The position numbers were made by a program, and so were the translations under genes. The notes under the pieces were generated by a model. That model did not search any database, was not told the origin of the DNA, and was given only the letters and a program-made list of their open reading frames with translations. Shown here piece by piece: positions 8,612 through 18,872 of a DNA stretch of 21,862 nucleotides (positions are counted from its first letter, which is position 1; the number at the start of each line of letters is the position of its first letter). This DNA is from Gryganskiella cystojenkinii (Eukaryota; Mortierellomycota; Mortierellomycetes; Mortierellales; Mortierellaceae). The stretch is from positions 1 through 21,862 of the forward strand of contig JAAAIG010000668.1 in NCBI GenBank assembly GCA_015852425.1, in the 5' to 3' direction.

Positions 8612-10486
8612 TCAGTTACCGAGACCCGAGGTCTCACGCGACTTCTTCTGCAACACCTTCTTGTACTCTGCGATCGTTCCATCAAAGACCGAGACACCCT
8701 TATCGACGACAATAATCTGATCTGCCACCTCCTTCAACAGACGGAAATCGTGCGAGACCAGGACGACACCACCAGAAAAGTGCTTGATCGCGTCTGCCAA
8801 CGAATCAATAGATTCCATATCCAAGTGATTCGTCGGTTCATCCAACAACAACATGTGTGGTCGAGACAAGGCGAGCTCTGCAAAGACCAAACGGGTCTGG
8901 AGACCGTGGGACAAGTGGCCGATCGGTGAGGTCTGATGCGACCCCGTCAACCCGTAACGGCCAATCTGTTGACGCCAGAAATCTGTGTCCTGTTGCAATT
9001 CGGGGAATTTCTTACGCAAATAATCGATAGGAGAAAGATCCATGTCGAGTTGATCCGCAGAGTGTTGGTTGTACTTGCCGAGCTTCAACTGCATATGGCG
9101 CTGGATCCGTCCCTCGGTTGCGGTCAGTTCACCAGTCATGAGCTTGAGCAAAGTCGACTTTCCGGCTCCGTTGGGTCCCACCAAAGCAACACGGGAATCC
9201 ATGTCAATACCGAGATTGACGCCAGTGTAAAGCGCATCCTTCATATTGCCCGAGTAAGCAAAGGCAACCTCATCAAAGGCCAATACTGGCGGGGGGAGCT
9301 TGTCCGTATCCGAAAACTTGAACTTGAAAAGGATTGGCGGATCGACTTTTTCGACCAGACCCGCAGCCTCCATCTTGTCGATAATCTTTTGTTTTGATTT
9401 TGCCTGTCGGACCAAGTTGGCATACGTACCGGCCGAGGCAATAAATTTCTTGATGTGTGCTATTTCCTCCTGTTGCTTGACATAGGCTTTCATTTGGTTG
9501 ACTTCCAACTCCGCGCGGGTCTTGACATATGTATCATAGTTACCACCATAGTTGACGAGCTTGCGCTTGTGGTTCAGGTTCATGATGTTGGTACAGACAC
9601 CGTTGAGGAAATCCTGAGAGTGCGAAATCAGGATCAGGATACGGTCGTACTTGGCCAGATAATCCTCCAACCAGACACAAGCCTCGAGATCCAAATGGTT
9701 CGTAGGTTCGTCCAACAACAACAATGTAGGTTTGACAAACAGGGCCTTGGCCAAGGCCACACGCATACGCCAACCTCCCGACATGTCCTTGGTGGCCTTG
9801 AGCATATCTTTCTTGGTGAAACCGAGACCGTGAAGAAGAGTGGCGGCACGGGTCTCGAAGGTCGAGGGATCCAGTTGTTCGATACGGTCGTAAACATCGT
9901 CCAACAACGGGTTCTCGGCACCGTCGACCTCGGCCAACATTTCCTCGACCTGCTTTTCCAGACGTTCGATCTCGAGTTTTGCCTCGTTCACGACAGTCTC
10001 GATGGCGTTGTGGTCCGATGGCGCGGCTTCCTCTTGCAGCAGGTAGATCTATAAAAGGGTGATGCATGATATTTGCCGAGAGCGGTCAGATATAGGGTCA
10101 GGGTTAGAATCAAACAATAATACAAAAAAAAAACCTCCCTTCTCCTTTTCTCCCTGCTTTTTCCCCATCTGCCTTTTTTTTCTTTTTTGGTGAGGTCGAC
10201 AAAAACACATATAAACTCGGGAAGAAAGGATCAGAGCATCGAGGGAGGAAAAGAAAGTTGGAAGAAGAGGAAAAGCAGCTGTCGACTATGCATGTTGATG
10301 CGATGACGGATTTTTTTCACGCTTTAGATCTTTATGGTTTTGGGCTTGGACTTAAACGAGACGTGATGACGATAGTGCGCTTCTTTCATTTGTATAACCA
10401 GCTTTTTAAACGTCAAGTCTGCTCCATCCTCTGATAACATCATCACCATCACCATCACCATCATCACCATCACCATCACCATCACC

Positions 10487-10518
<32 letters not shown>

Positions 10519-11037
10519 CATCATCACTGGCACTTTATCGATTGTTTCCGACCCCCTTACTCTCATGCCGTCCTCATAGAACTCAAAGTGAAGACAATAA
10601 AACACACTTACATCGATATGTTCAGGAATAGGAACTTCACGAGCAGCAAGACACTCGAGAAAGGTCGATTTACCGGATCCGTTTGCCCCAATGAGACCAT
10701 AACGACGTCCAAAGTTCAGGTCAATGTCCGTGTTGGAGATTAGTTCTCGTCCATGGAACGAGAGCGAGAAGGACTCGATTTTGATATCACGCGAGAGCGG
10801 TTGAGAAGTCAAGACACCAGTCGAGGTACGATCGCCTCCTTTCTTCTTGGCGATTTCCATGGCATTCACGCCTGGGATCAGAGACGCAGCAGTGTCGCCA
10901 TCATCCGTTTCGGGAGGTGCGGGGGTGTTGCGACCGTTGGTGCCAGCTGGGGTCGAGGCGTTTGAGGATTTCTTGGAGGCCTCTTTTACAGCCTTGGCGG
11001 CGAGACGTTTGGCCTTGGATGCAGAAATGGCCGACAT
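8612..11037 (-). CDS. ARB1: ABCF-family ATPase, ARB1/ABCF2 type
   Basis: Exons 11037-10612 and 10048-8612 join in phase 0 across a 563-nt GTAAGT...TAG intron (10049-10611), giving 620 residues, close to the roughly 610 of yeast Arb1. These soluble ABC proteins lack membrane segments and use ATP hydrolysis in ribosome biogenesis and stalled-ribosome handling. ABC1: Walker A GANGSGKST (117-125), signature SGGWRMRVA (232 on), Walker B LLLLDEPTNHLD (Asp255, Glu256). ABC2: Walker A GPNGAGKST (433-441), a degenerate signature LSHGLQTR (521-528) in place of LSGGQ, Walker B LLLDEPTNHLD (Asp545, Glu546), and switch VSHDFRLL. The exon junction reads PEHIDIYLLQEEAAPSDHNA, matching the family. The N-terminal 80 residues are Lys/Ala/Thr-rich. 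The family's second signature is often not LSGGQ. The intron contains a long CAT/CAC repeat. Confidence 0.95.
10438..10527. repeat. CAT/CAC trinucleotide microsatellite inside the ARB1 intron
   Basis: About 30 consecutive CAT or CAC triplets (90 bp) lie in the intron. In the gene's sense these are ATG/GTG triplets. They would encode a Met/Val run if the intron were read through, but the flanking splice sites and the ARB1 family alignment place them in non-coding sequence. Confidence 0.93.
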
Positions 11038-11805
11038 TTGTGTTTTTTGAAATGAGAAAAAAGAAAAAAGAAAAGGGGATTGTTCCTGATGAATGGAGGA
11101 ATTGCAAAAGGGAGAGGGAGAGAGGGGGGGAGGGAACGAATGACGAGAAGAAAAGGAGAGATCACAAAAAACTGCGGCGAAGAAAGAAAAAGAAAAATAT
11201 TCTTTTTTTTTTTGCGCTCGGGGGCATTGACCTGTTGCTTATTTTGTTCTTGTTGACAATCCTGCACAGTCACGCTTCCCTTCTCTGGCTGTCTGTGAAC
11301 GAACCATAGCAATAACAAGACGTAATGTTCGTCATTATACCATGGCATCAAACCATTAGGAACGGTCACCATCAACCCAATGAGGTCAAGGCATTCTTAC
11401 AAGCGCGTCGCCTACCGAAACTCAGGCCCAACTAGGCAATAATGGATTGTCGCCTTTCATCCCTGTTATGGTGGTGTGAGTTGCTGTGAGGGTGACGACT
11501 GCTTTTGAATGGAAATTTCTTTTTTTCAGTGCCCGTCCGGTTCAAAAAGAGTTTATGAAAATGTGGAAAAATAAAATGTGCCGTCCCAAACCAACACTCA
11601 AACTACGACGTTTTCTGGGCAAAGTCTCCTCAAAGACTATCGCTCTCTCCTCCCGTAGTCCCCTCTTCAATCAGCGTGCACAGAACCAGAGAAGTATTGA
11701 AAAATAAAAATGTATATAACAGATGTGTTTTTGACGTTCATTGTTTTGCTTTGGAGGATTTTTTTCTGGGATCCGCTGCAATCATGCTACTGTATTTCTC
11801 TTAGT
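11038..11805. promoter_or_regulatory. Upstream region of ARB1 gene and 3' flank of proteasome gene
   Basis: These 768 bp separate two minus-strand genes. Next to the ARB1 start (11040-11215) the minus strand is strongly pyrimidine-rich, which fits a CT-rich 5' leader. The right end (about 11700-11805), with AAAATAAAAATG and TATATAA on plus, is AT-rich and is presumably the proteasome gene's 3' UTR. I see no convincing gene. Confidence 0.5.
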
Positions 11806-13136
11806 TTAATCCTTCTCAACGATCCTCTGCAAGTGATCTTCAATCTCAGTGATCTCCAAGGTACGGAACTTGGGGTCCCTGATCGACACCACTCCGACCT
11901 CAATCTCTGTCGCCTTGAAGTCCGATGAGAGAACTGTCGAGAGCGTCGTAATGGCAAGCTATTAAACGAGTATGAAGAATGGCCAAGAATTATCAGGTTA
12001 ATAAAACTCGATTACCTGGAACTGCTCCATGATTCTCCAATGATATCCTGTGACTATGTCCATTCGACATCTTGAAATAAGAAAAGCATTACCTCAATAG
12101 CCTCCTCCTCGTTCAAATCCTTCTCCTTCTTCAGCTTCTTCTCCAAGTGGTTCAAACTCTCGGTTTGCTTGGCGCCGGCAGCTGTAGCCTTGAATCCGAC
12201 AAAGTATCCAGCAGGATCGATCTTGAACAGCTGAGGTCCACGCTCATCGTCCAAGCCAATCAAGATCATGGCTAAAAAAAAAAAGGGAAAAATACCAGAT
12301 GAAATTAGGGGTCAATTCAGGATCGAGAGTCGTAGGCAATGATGTCCCCGACGAGAACCTTAAGCGAGTCAAGATCAGTGAAAAAGAAGGAAAGTGATGA
12401 CTTACAGACTCCGAGGGGGCGCATGGCAGCATGTTGAGTGTAAACCTGGTTGATGTTGGCCATACGCTTGGCAAGCATATCTGGGGGGATCTCATATCCA
12501 AACTTGTAACGGTACTCGGCCGCCTCTCTCTGGGCCCTGCTCACGGCCGATCGAGCATCGGGGACTAATCCTGTCATGACACATCCAATCTTGGGTGTCA
12601 ACGGGAAGATATGCTTCACCGTCGAGGCATCCAACAACTTGTCCTATAATGTTCAAGGATTCGGATATAGGTAAACAAATCAGTAAAGAGGCAACACTCG
12701 GCAAGAAAAGTCCAATGATTCGAAGTGTCATTATCCCATGGTTGCACTAGGAGTCTCCAGTCAAGACGTCGAATACAATTTCTAATCCAGACGTCGATAA
12801 TTTGACTCTTTCGTGCATTCTTATTTCCAGATACATAAAGAGTGGCTTACAGGGACTTTGCGCTGGGTGACGATAACGCAGGAATCCTTGCCGCGAACGC
12901 CAATAGAGGTAATTCCCGAGTTTGAGATGGCCTTGAAGGCATATTCTATAAGGGAGGAACAAGAGTTAACACCGAATGCTTTCTTAATTCCGCGAGGCCA
13001 AAGTCCAGCGCAGAATGAAAGAGTGAATAAAGGCATATGGAAAGGGTCTAGCCGAATGACAATTACCAACTTGGTAAAGTCTTCCCTCGGGCGAGAAGAC
13101 AGTGATGTGACGATCGTATCCTGCACCTCGACTCAT
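11806..13136 (-). CDS. SCL1: 20S proteasome alpha-1 subunit (PSMA6/SCL1 type)
   Basis: Five exons: 13136-13067, 12945-12851, 12643-12406, 12271-12093 and 11958-11806. Introns are 121, 207, 134 and 134 nt, all GT-AG. The total of 735 nt encodes 244 residues, the family's normal length. The start [20 protein letters not shown], continuing to YQVEYAFKAI across intron 1, is the proteasome alpha-subunit N-terminal signature that closes the gate of the 20S core. [52 protein letters not shown], and [20 protein letters not shown] followed by SLNHLEKK identify it as alpha-1 rather than another alpha subunit. It has no catalytic Thr, as expected for alpha subunits. It sits co-directionally downstream of alpha-tubulin, 380 bp away, with its own promoter interval. 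Confidence 0.95.
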
Positions 13137-13516
13137 GATGAAATGACGGTTGCTGTGGTTGGTATTGAGGGTTAAGGTAGTGAGAGAGGTGTCGGTGTTG
13201 GTCCAGAATTGATTATCCTTTTGCTTTGTGTCCTGGAATTGAGTAGGGAAAAAGAGAGGAAAAGAGAAAGTGATGCTGACAATGTCTTTCCTGTTGCGAG
13301 ACGCGAATGCACTCAAAGTGCGCGTACCTCACTACGTGTAGCCAAGCGAGAGCTGCGTCAATAACTGATACGGTGACGTACATCCTGTTTCAAAACACGT
13401 GACTGAAACCCACTTCTTTATTTCGGCTTCCATGTTTGAAACTACGGATTTGCTCTTTTCTGACTCGAACGTCTGAAAGGCCGTGAACAAAAAATAAAAA
13501 TAAAGATCTTGGAATC
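13137..13516 (-). promoter_or_regulatory. Proteasome subunit promoter region with CRE-like and E-box sites
   Basis: This 380-bp interval lies upstream of the proteasome ATG and downstream of the tubulin stop. It contains TGACGTA (13374-13380), a CRE-like bZIP core, and the palindrome CACGTG (13396-13401), a bHLH or bZIP E-box, about 240-265 bp before the ATG. The yeast proteasome element GGTGGCAAA (Rpn4 site) was not seen on either strand. Function of the sites is inferred from their consensus alone. Confidence 0.5.
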
Positions 13517-15445
13517 TTAATACTCCTCAGCGGCTACCTGCTCCTCATCTACAGCGGAATCAGACGCAACCTCCTCGTAATCCTTCTCCAGCGCAGCAAG
13601 ATCCTCGCGCGCCTCAGAGAACTCGCCCTCCTCCATACCTTCCCCGACATACCAATGAACGAACGCGCGCTTCGCATACATCAAATCAAACTTGTGATCC
13701 AGTCGAGACCAGGCCTCGCCAATCGCGGTCGTGTTCGACAACATACAGACCGCACGAGCAACCTTGGCGACCTCTCCACCGGGAACCACCGAGGGGGGTT
13801 GATTGTTGATACCGACCTTGAAACCAGTGGGGCACCAGTCCACAAACTGAATCGTCTTCTTGGTCTTGACGGTCGCGATAGCGGCACTGACGTCCTTGGG
13901 GATGACATCACCGCGGTACAAAAGACAGCAGGCCATATACTTGCCATTACGGGGGTCACACTTGACCATCTGGTTCGAGATATCGAAGCAAGCTGTAGTG
14001 ATCTCATTGACCGTGGATTGTTCATGAAGCACTTTCTTGGCCGACAGGATGGGTGCATAGGTTACAAGAGGGAAATGGATACGGGGATAGGGGACCAAGT
14101 TAGTCTGGAACTCGGTCAAGTCCACGTTCAGAGAACCGACGAAACGAAGCGAGGCCGTGATTGATGACACGACCTGAGCAATCATGCGGTTCAAGTGAGT
14201 GTACGAGGGACGAGCAATGTCGAGGTTACGACGGCAGATATCGTAAATGGCCTCGTTATCGACCATGAATGCACAGTCCGTATGTTCCAAGGTTGTGTGC
14301 GTGGTCAAGATGGAGTTATACGGTTCCACAACCGAGGTCGCCATCTCGGGTGCTGGGTAAACAGCAAACTCGAGTTTGGACTTCTTGCCATAGTCGACCG
14401 AGAGACGTTCAAGAAGCAAGGCACCGAATCCAGAACCGGTACCTCCGCCAAACGAGTGGAAAACCAAGAATCCCTGGAGACCTGTGCACTGGTCAGCGAG
14501 TTTACGAACGCGTTCAAGGACTCGGTCAACGAGTTCCTTGCCAATGGTGTAGTGTCCACGTGCATAGTTGTTGGCAGCATCCTCCTTGCCGCTGATCATC
14601 TGTTCGGGGTGGAACAGGCTAAATGAGAGGGGAAAGAGAGAAAACGCGTTACAGGGTTGTGGGTGGTCATGGTCAGTAAGGAGATCGAAGGAGTAGAACT
14701 CAGAAAAAAAAATGTCAAATTTCAGGAGGCCTTCACTTCGTTTTTGTTCTTACTTGCGGTAAGTACCGGTGCGGACCTCGTCGACAACAGTCTCCTCAAG
14801 ATCCACAAAGACTAGGTGAAAAAAGGAGAAAGGCAACAATGAGTATTTGTTGATAAACACTTGGCGAGGGGGTGGGGGTGGAGTTAAGAACAGAGAACAA
14901 TGATTTTTTTCCGTGGAAACAAACAAAACTCCTCTTTTATTTTGGTTGCACCACACACAGAAAAATAATAGAGCCACATGACTCCTTGGACCCCCTTGTT
15001 AGCAGTGAAGTTGCATGCATCCCCCAACAACATTTCGGTCGTCATTCTCACGGTTCCTGTCCTGGTTCTTCTGCTGTCTTTCAATGGTGAAAACGCGACT
15101 CGGGTCTCGTTTATGCGTGTCTTTTTCACTTACTAGCTCGAGGAACATGCTTTCCAGCACCAGTCTCAGAGAAGAAGGTGCTCGAGGATGAGTCGAACTG
15201 CGAAGACTGCTTGTCAGAAGCACTATCACGAGAGATACAAGGACGATTCAAGAGATGAGCTTAAGTTCATTATTTTTTTTTCGTTCGTTGGCGCCACTTT
15301 ATTCCCCGAAGGAGAGCCTGGGGAATCACAGTGCTTACATGGTGCCTTCGGGGGTGATTCCGTGCTCGAGACAATACAGCTCCCAGCAGGCGTTTCCAAT
15401 TTGAATACCAGCTTGGCCGACGTGGATGGAGATGACTTCACGCAT
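13517..15445 (-). CDS. TUB1: Alpha-tubulin
   Basis: Four exons: 15445-15339, 15222-15134, 14811-14754 and 14618-13517. Introns are 116, 322 and 135 nt. The joined frame encodes 451 residues. It pairs with beta-tubulin in the microtubule dimer, in which alpha holds non-exchangeable GTP. The N-terminus [20 protein letters not shown] is diagnostic. The GTP-binding loop GGGTGSG falls at 142-148 and the catalytic Glu of DLTEF at 254, exactly the canonical numbering, which independently supports every splice junction. The acetylation-loop residue Lys40 is present in [10 protein letters not shown]. The loop is Ser/Gln-rich instead of the animal Gly/Asp-rich form. The C-terminus is acidic and ends in Glu-Glu-Tyr, the detyrosination-type tail. 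Intron 3 splits the codon that gives Asn85 (TYRN), a position that is commonly Gln. Confidence 0.97.
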
Positions 15446-16100
15446 GTTAGAGTAAGGTGAAAGGGAAGGGTGTTGAGGTTTGAGGTTGGAGTGTTGAGTA
15501 TGGTGTAAAGAGGCAGGGAGCCGGTTGAATGTAGTCTGTTAGGGGACTGAAAGGGGAACCGATAAAGAAGAAAGAAAAAAAAGAAAGAAAAAATGAAAAA
15601 TGCTCCTCTCTGTTCTGATATTTTTCGCCCATAGGCGAGGAGAATACGGGGTGCGTTGTGCACGGTCCCAAGCCGAGCACCCTGATCAAAATTGTGATAA
15701 CCCAAATAAAAAAAAAGCGCGAGGTTCGGGGACACAAACCGCAACTTGTTTTCTCTAAATGTGAATCAGTGAAAAGATCGCCAGAGTCTGGGACCTCCTC
15801 CACAAGAACGTATCGATGCTTGGTCCAAAGTTCCAGACACAAATACTTTTGAACAAACAAACGTGGTCAGTGCTCAAAACACCTTGGAGGACAATAGAAA
15901 AAAACCTCCCCCCCCCCTCTCATCACGTGCAACTAGTCAACGATTTTGGTGGCGTTCCTTTTCGTTGCGGGCTCAAGAACGCCCATCGGGCGACGATGCG
16001 ATACGATGGGATCACGAAACGATGGTTATCAAAACAAGGTTCCAGGTATTTGAAAGAAAAAGAACTCTCCGGTCCTCGAGAAAGTGACACCTGACAATTC
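15446..16100 (-). promoter_or_regulatory. Probable alpha-tubulin upstream/leader region
   Basis: The minus strand just upstream of the tubulin ATG is pyrimidine-rich (plus-strand purine tracts at 15446-15600), consistent with a CT-rich leader. A 10-base C run lies at 15908-15917 and an E-box palindrome CACGTG at 15924-15929. The extent of the promoter is not defined. Confidence 0.4.
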
Positions 16101-18100
16101 CTTGACGTTCTCTAAAGTAGAGCAAATCTTTTGTTCAAAGGAGAGTTTGGAACTTGATATGTTTGTCTACGAATTGTTGTGCCAAACATGAGCAAAATAT
16201 AAAAAAAAATGCAGTCTTGAGGCTTTATTATTTATCTGCTGCAAAGTTGGACAGTCGGGAATGACGGTGGAAGGTGGGACGGGTTTACGAGAGCCTTTCA
16301 CGCAACACGCCGAACATCGGGGAGTTGCCGTTTGGGAATGAAGGTTTTTTTTTTAAATTATTTTGGTCGTCTCCGTGGGCCAAGCAACATTTCGCCGAGG
16401 GAGAGGCAACATACCTAACCTATTTTTGAATGCAAACAAACAGAACTTTACCTTCTCCAGCTGAAGGTTGGTTACATTGAAAAACGAAGATAATCTAGGA
16501 AGCGGTTTTTGGTGTATGGAGGGGCAAAAATGGAAAAATGGAGATCTCCACTCTCGCAATCACGTTCAGGGAGAGAGACATAAAAAAAAAGGGTCTTGGG
16601 TCGATCCAAGTGGTCATTGGAGCAACCATCTTCTTTGTGAACTAAAATATAATAAAAAGCGGGGTCCAAGGAACTACCAATTTTCCAGTCGGCTTGATAT
16701 TACGAGAAAGCAAGGCCACGCGAGAGCACAATAAAGAGTTGCCGGAAAGGAAGGAAAAGAGTCATTTTCAGGAACAAGGTTCAAGTACAGTTGGTTGCGA
16801 TTGTCACCTGCTTTTTTTTTATAAAAAAGATGCCACTGACCATTGGAATTTTGGATCAACTTTTCCTTGGACCCTGGACGATCGTCAAAAAGAGAGTAAG
16901 AGGAAGAAAAAGAAGATGTAGTTCCTATAAGGATAACAGAAAATGAATTTTTTGAAATTCGGTGGTGTTATTAACCATAGGCAAGAGCGTGACGGAACCT
17001 TACGATCGAGAACAAAAAAGCAAGTTCTCAGACCACGTATATGTGTGAAGTTTCTCTGAGCTTGATGATCATCCCCACCGGAGGCGAGGCAACAAAATTG
17101 TGGACGTTTCAGATTGTCCGATTTTTTTCGCCATTGGGCGTAGCGGAAGCCCAGCATTGCCCATTTCCCAACAGAACTTCATTCACTATTGTCTATCTTG
17201 TGTGCGTGCTCTTGCGGATCTAAAAGAACAACAAAAATAAAATTGCCGCACGACACAGGTTGAAAAATGGGCGGATTTTTTTATTTTTTTTTCAGGAACG
17301 GACCAACAAACCAGAATTGTTGGACGAAAGAGGAAGTGCCGAAACTCAGTCCGTTTTCTGTGTTTTTTTTTCAAAAAAAATTCTTTTCTGTGAATCTACG
17401 TCCCGCCACTTCTGTTTTTGGGTGCCCTGGCTTTTTTGAATCGGGCTAACCCTCTGCCGCCATCATTCTAATGCACAATCACGAATACAACATGAGACCT
17501 CTTCTGCATGTTGTCTACTCTATGTATTCTCGGCAAACATGTTATTGACCACCCAGTGTGGTTGTCCGAATTGTGGAGCAATGGTTCAAAAGGAGAAAGG
17601 AAGGAGGAGATCAGAATCAGGACCGAAGGCAAGGACAGTGATTTAGGTGTCCTATGTGGAGTGTGACTTGGGCATCCCCCGCTGGCAATTTCCCCCTTTC
17701 CTCAAAGAGTTGGAGATGTAGGAGAGGGGCTGGATCCAGATCGGATTTAGATGTGAGTGAGAAGATCGCCCACTCACACAGACACCCCAATTTGCTCATT
17801 TTCCGTTCAATTGAACGATAATTCAATAGAAAACCGTCCTCCCAGCTGTTTGATACGTGCGATTGATTTGCGGATGATTCACTACAATTCTCCAACTCAG
17901 TCTCTCCAAGGTTCAGACATAAACGGGTTTCTGGCTTTAGTTCAGTCCCTGTCGGTCTTGTCTGCATGATTGGGCTGGCCCTCGGCCTCGGTGACTTTAT
18001 GTGCCCCCGCTGCTGTTAACTTTGTGCCATGTTCACACACCTTCAGGAAGAAAAAAAGAAGTTGGGTAGGTCTGAGTTTGGATTGGTGCCTTTGGTTGCG
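16101..18100. other. Gene-poor intergenic region; no supported gene
   Basis: All open frames here are short, lack family resemblance, and cannot be chained through plausible GT-AG introns into a recognisable protein. I looked for tRNA B-boxes and snoRNA C/D boxes and found none convincing. Homopolymer T/A runs are frequent. A near-perfect palindrome CTTGGGTCGATCCAAG occurs at about 16605-16620. The tail merges with the leader of the zinc-cluster gene. Confidence 0.5.
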
Positions 18101-18872
18101 ACTTGGGCTGGTTGTGTGTGATTGTTCCCTTCTCTTTCTTGTTTCTTCTCTTTTCTCCCCTCTCTTGGACTCCTCACTCCTCTCTACCTCTCCTTCATCT
18201 TTCTTTGAGTGTGTCTTTCTATCTTCCGCCTCCTCCTGCTTTGATTCCTCCCTCGACTTACCCTTTTTTGTTCCCTTGATCTCCAAAATCCTATCCTCAC
18301 AGCTTTTTAAATTATCAACAACTACACCTACATCCACTTCTTTCTCTTGACCGCATCAATCAGCAAACTACTTGTACCACCCTCAGCTCATCACCACTTT
18401 TCCGACTTTATCTTTTTTTTTCATTTCTATCCCACCATCAACTCTTCTTGTGATTTCTCTAGCCACTACTCCTCAACTGCATCCTTTCCTCCTCTGATCC
18501 TTTTATCTTTTCTCCCTCCACAGAATATTTTGACTGCTGCTTTGCCCAACTTGCTTCTCCATTCAACTCATTCACAAGACTCATTTCCTTTTTTGCAATC
18601 TCGAACACCTGCCTTCGCCCAGCTCTCCTCGATAACCCCCCTTTCTACTTCTTTCTTTTGATCCAATCTACAAGACCATTCGATTCTTCTTTTCCTGGTT
18701 CTTGGTTCCTTGTTCGAACATCGCCAGTCTTTTCCCCAAATTCTTAGTCTCCTTTTTTCCCTGACCTTTTCAAACCTCTTCGTTTCAACAACGACGCTCG
18801 ATCAACAAACAAAAAACAACATATCTTTTCTTTCTTTGTTGTTGTTTCTGAACCGACTCTGAATAACACATC
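18100..18872 (+). promoter_or_regulatory. Long pyrimidine-rich leader/promoter of the ERT1-like gene
   Basis: About 750 bp upstream of the ATG are dominated by C and T on the coding strand (for example CTCTACCTCTCCTTCATC), ending in AACAACATATC and CATCATGGCT at the start codon. CT-rich tracts are common in fungal promoters and 5' UTRs of highly expressed genes. An intron within the 5' UTR cannot be excluded. Confidence 0.5.

Noticed and set aside
10324..10611. Extension of the ARB1 first exon into a Met/Val-rich tail
   Set aside because: It runs through a GTAAGT donor and is only the microsatellite in translation; the family sequence resumes exactly at 10048.
11486..11707. 73-residue basic plus-strand frame that looked briefly like a small ribosomal protein
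   Set aside because: No match to any small ribosomal protein I know, and it lies in AT-rich flank of the proteasome gene.
16605..16620. Palindrome CTTGGGTCGATCCAAG as a regulator site
   Set aside because: It occurs once, has one mismatch pair, and is far from any start codon; chance is adequate.
17041..17160. Possible C/D-box snoRNA around TTGATGATC
   Set aside because: The C box does not fit RUGAUGA and no D box lies at suitable spacing.
17617..17967. 116-residue minus-strand frame
   Set aside because: It has mixed composition but no recognisable motif, weak context and no conserved neighbours; not enough to call a gene.
17942..18337. 131-residue Lys/Glu/Arg-rich frame on the minus strand
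   Set aside because: Its composition is explained by being antisense to the CT-rich leader, with no domain and no splice support.
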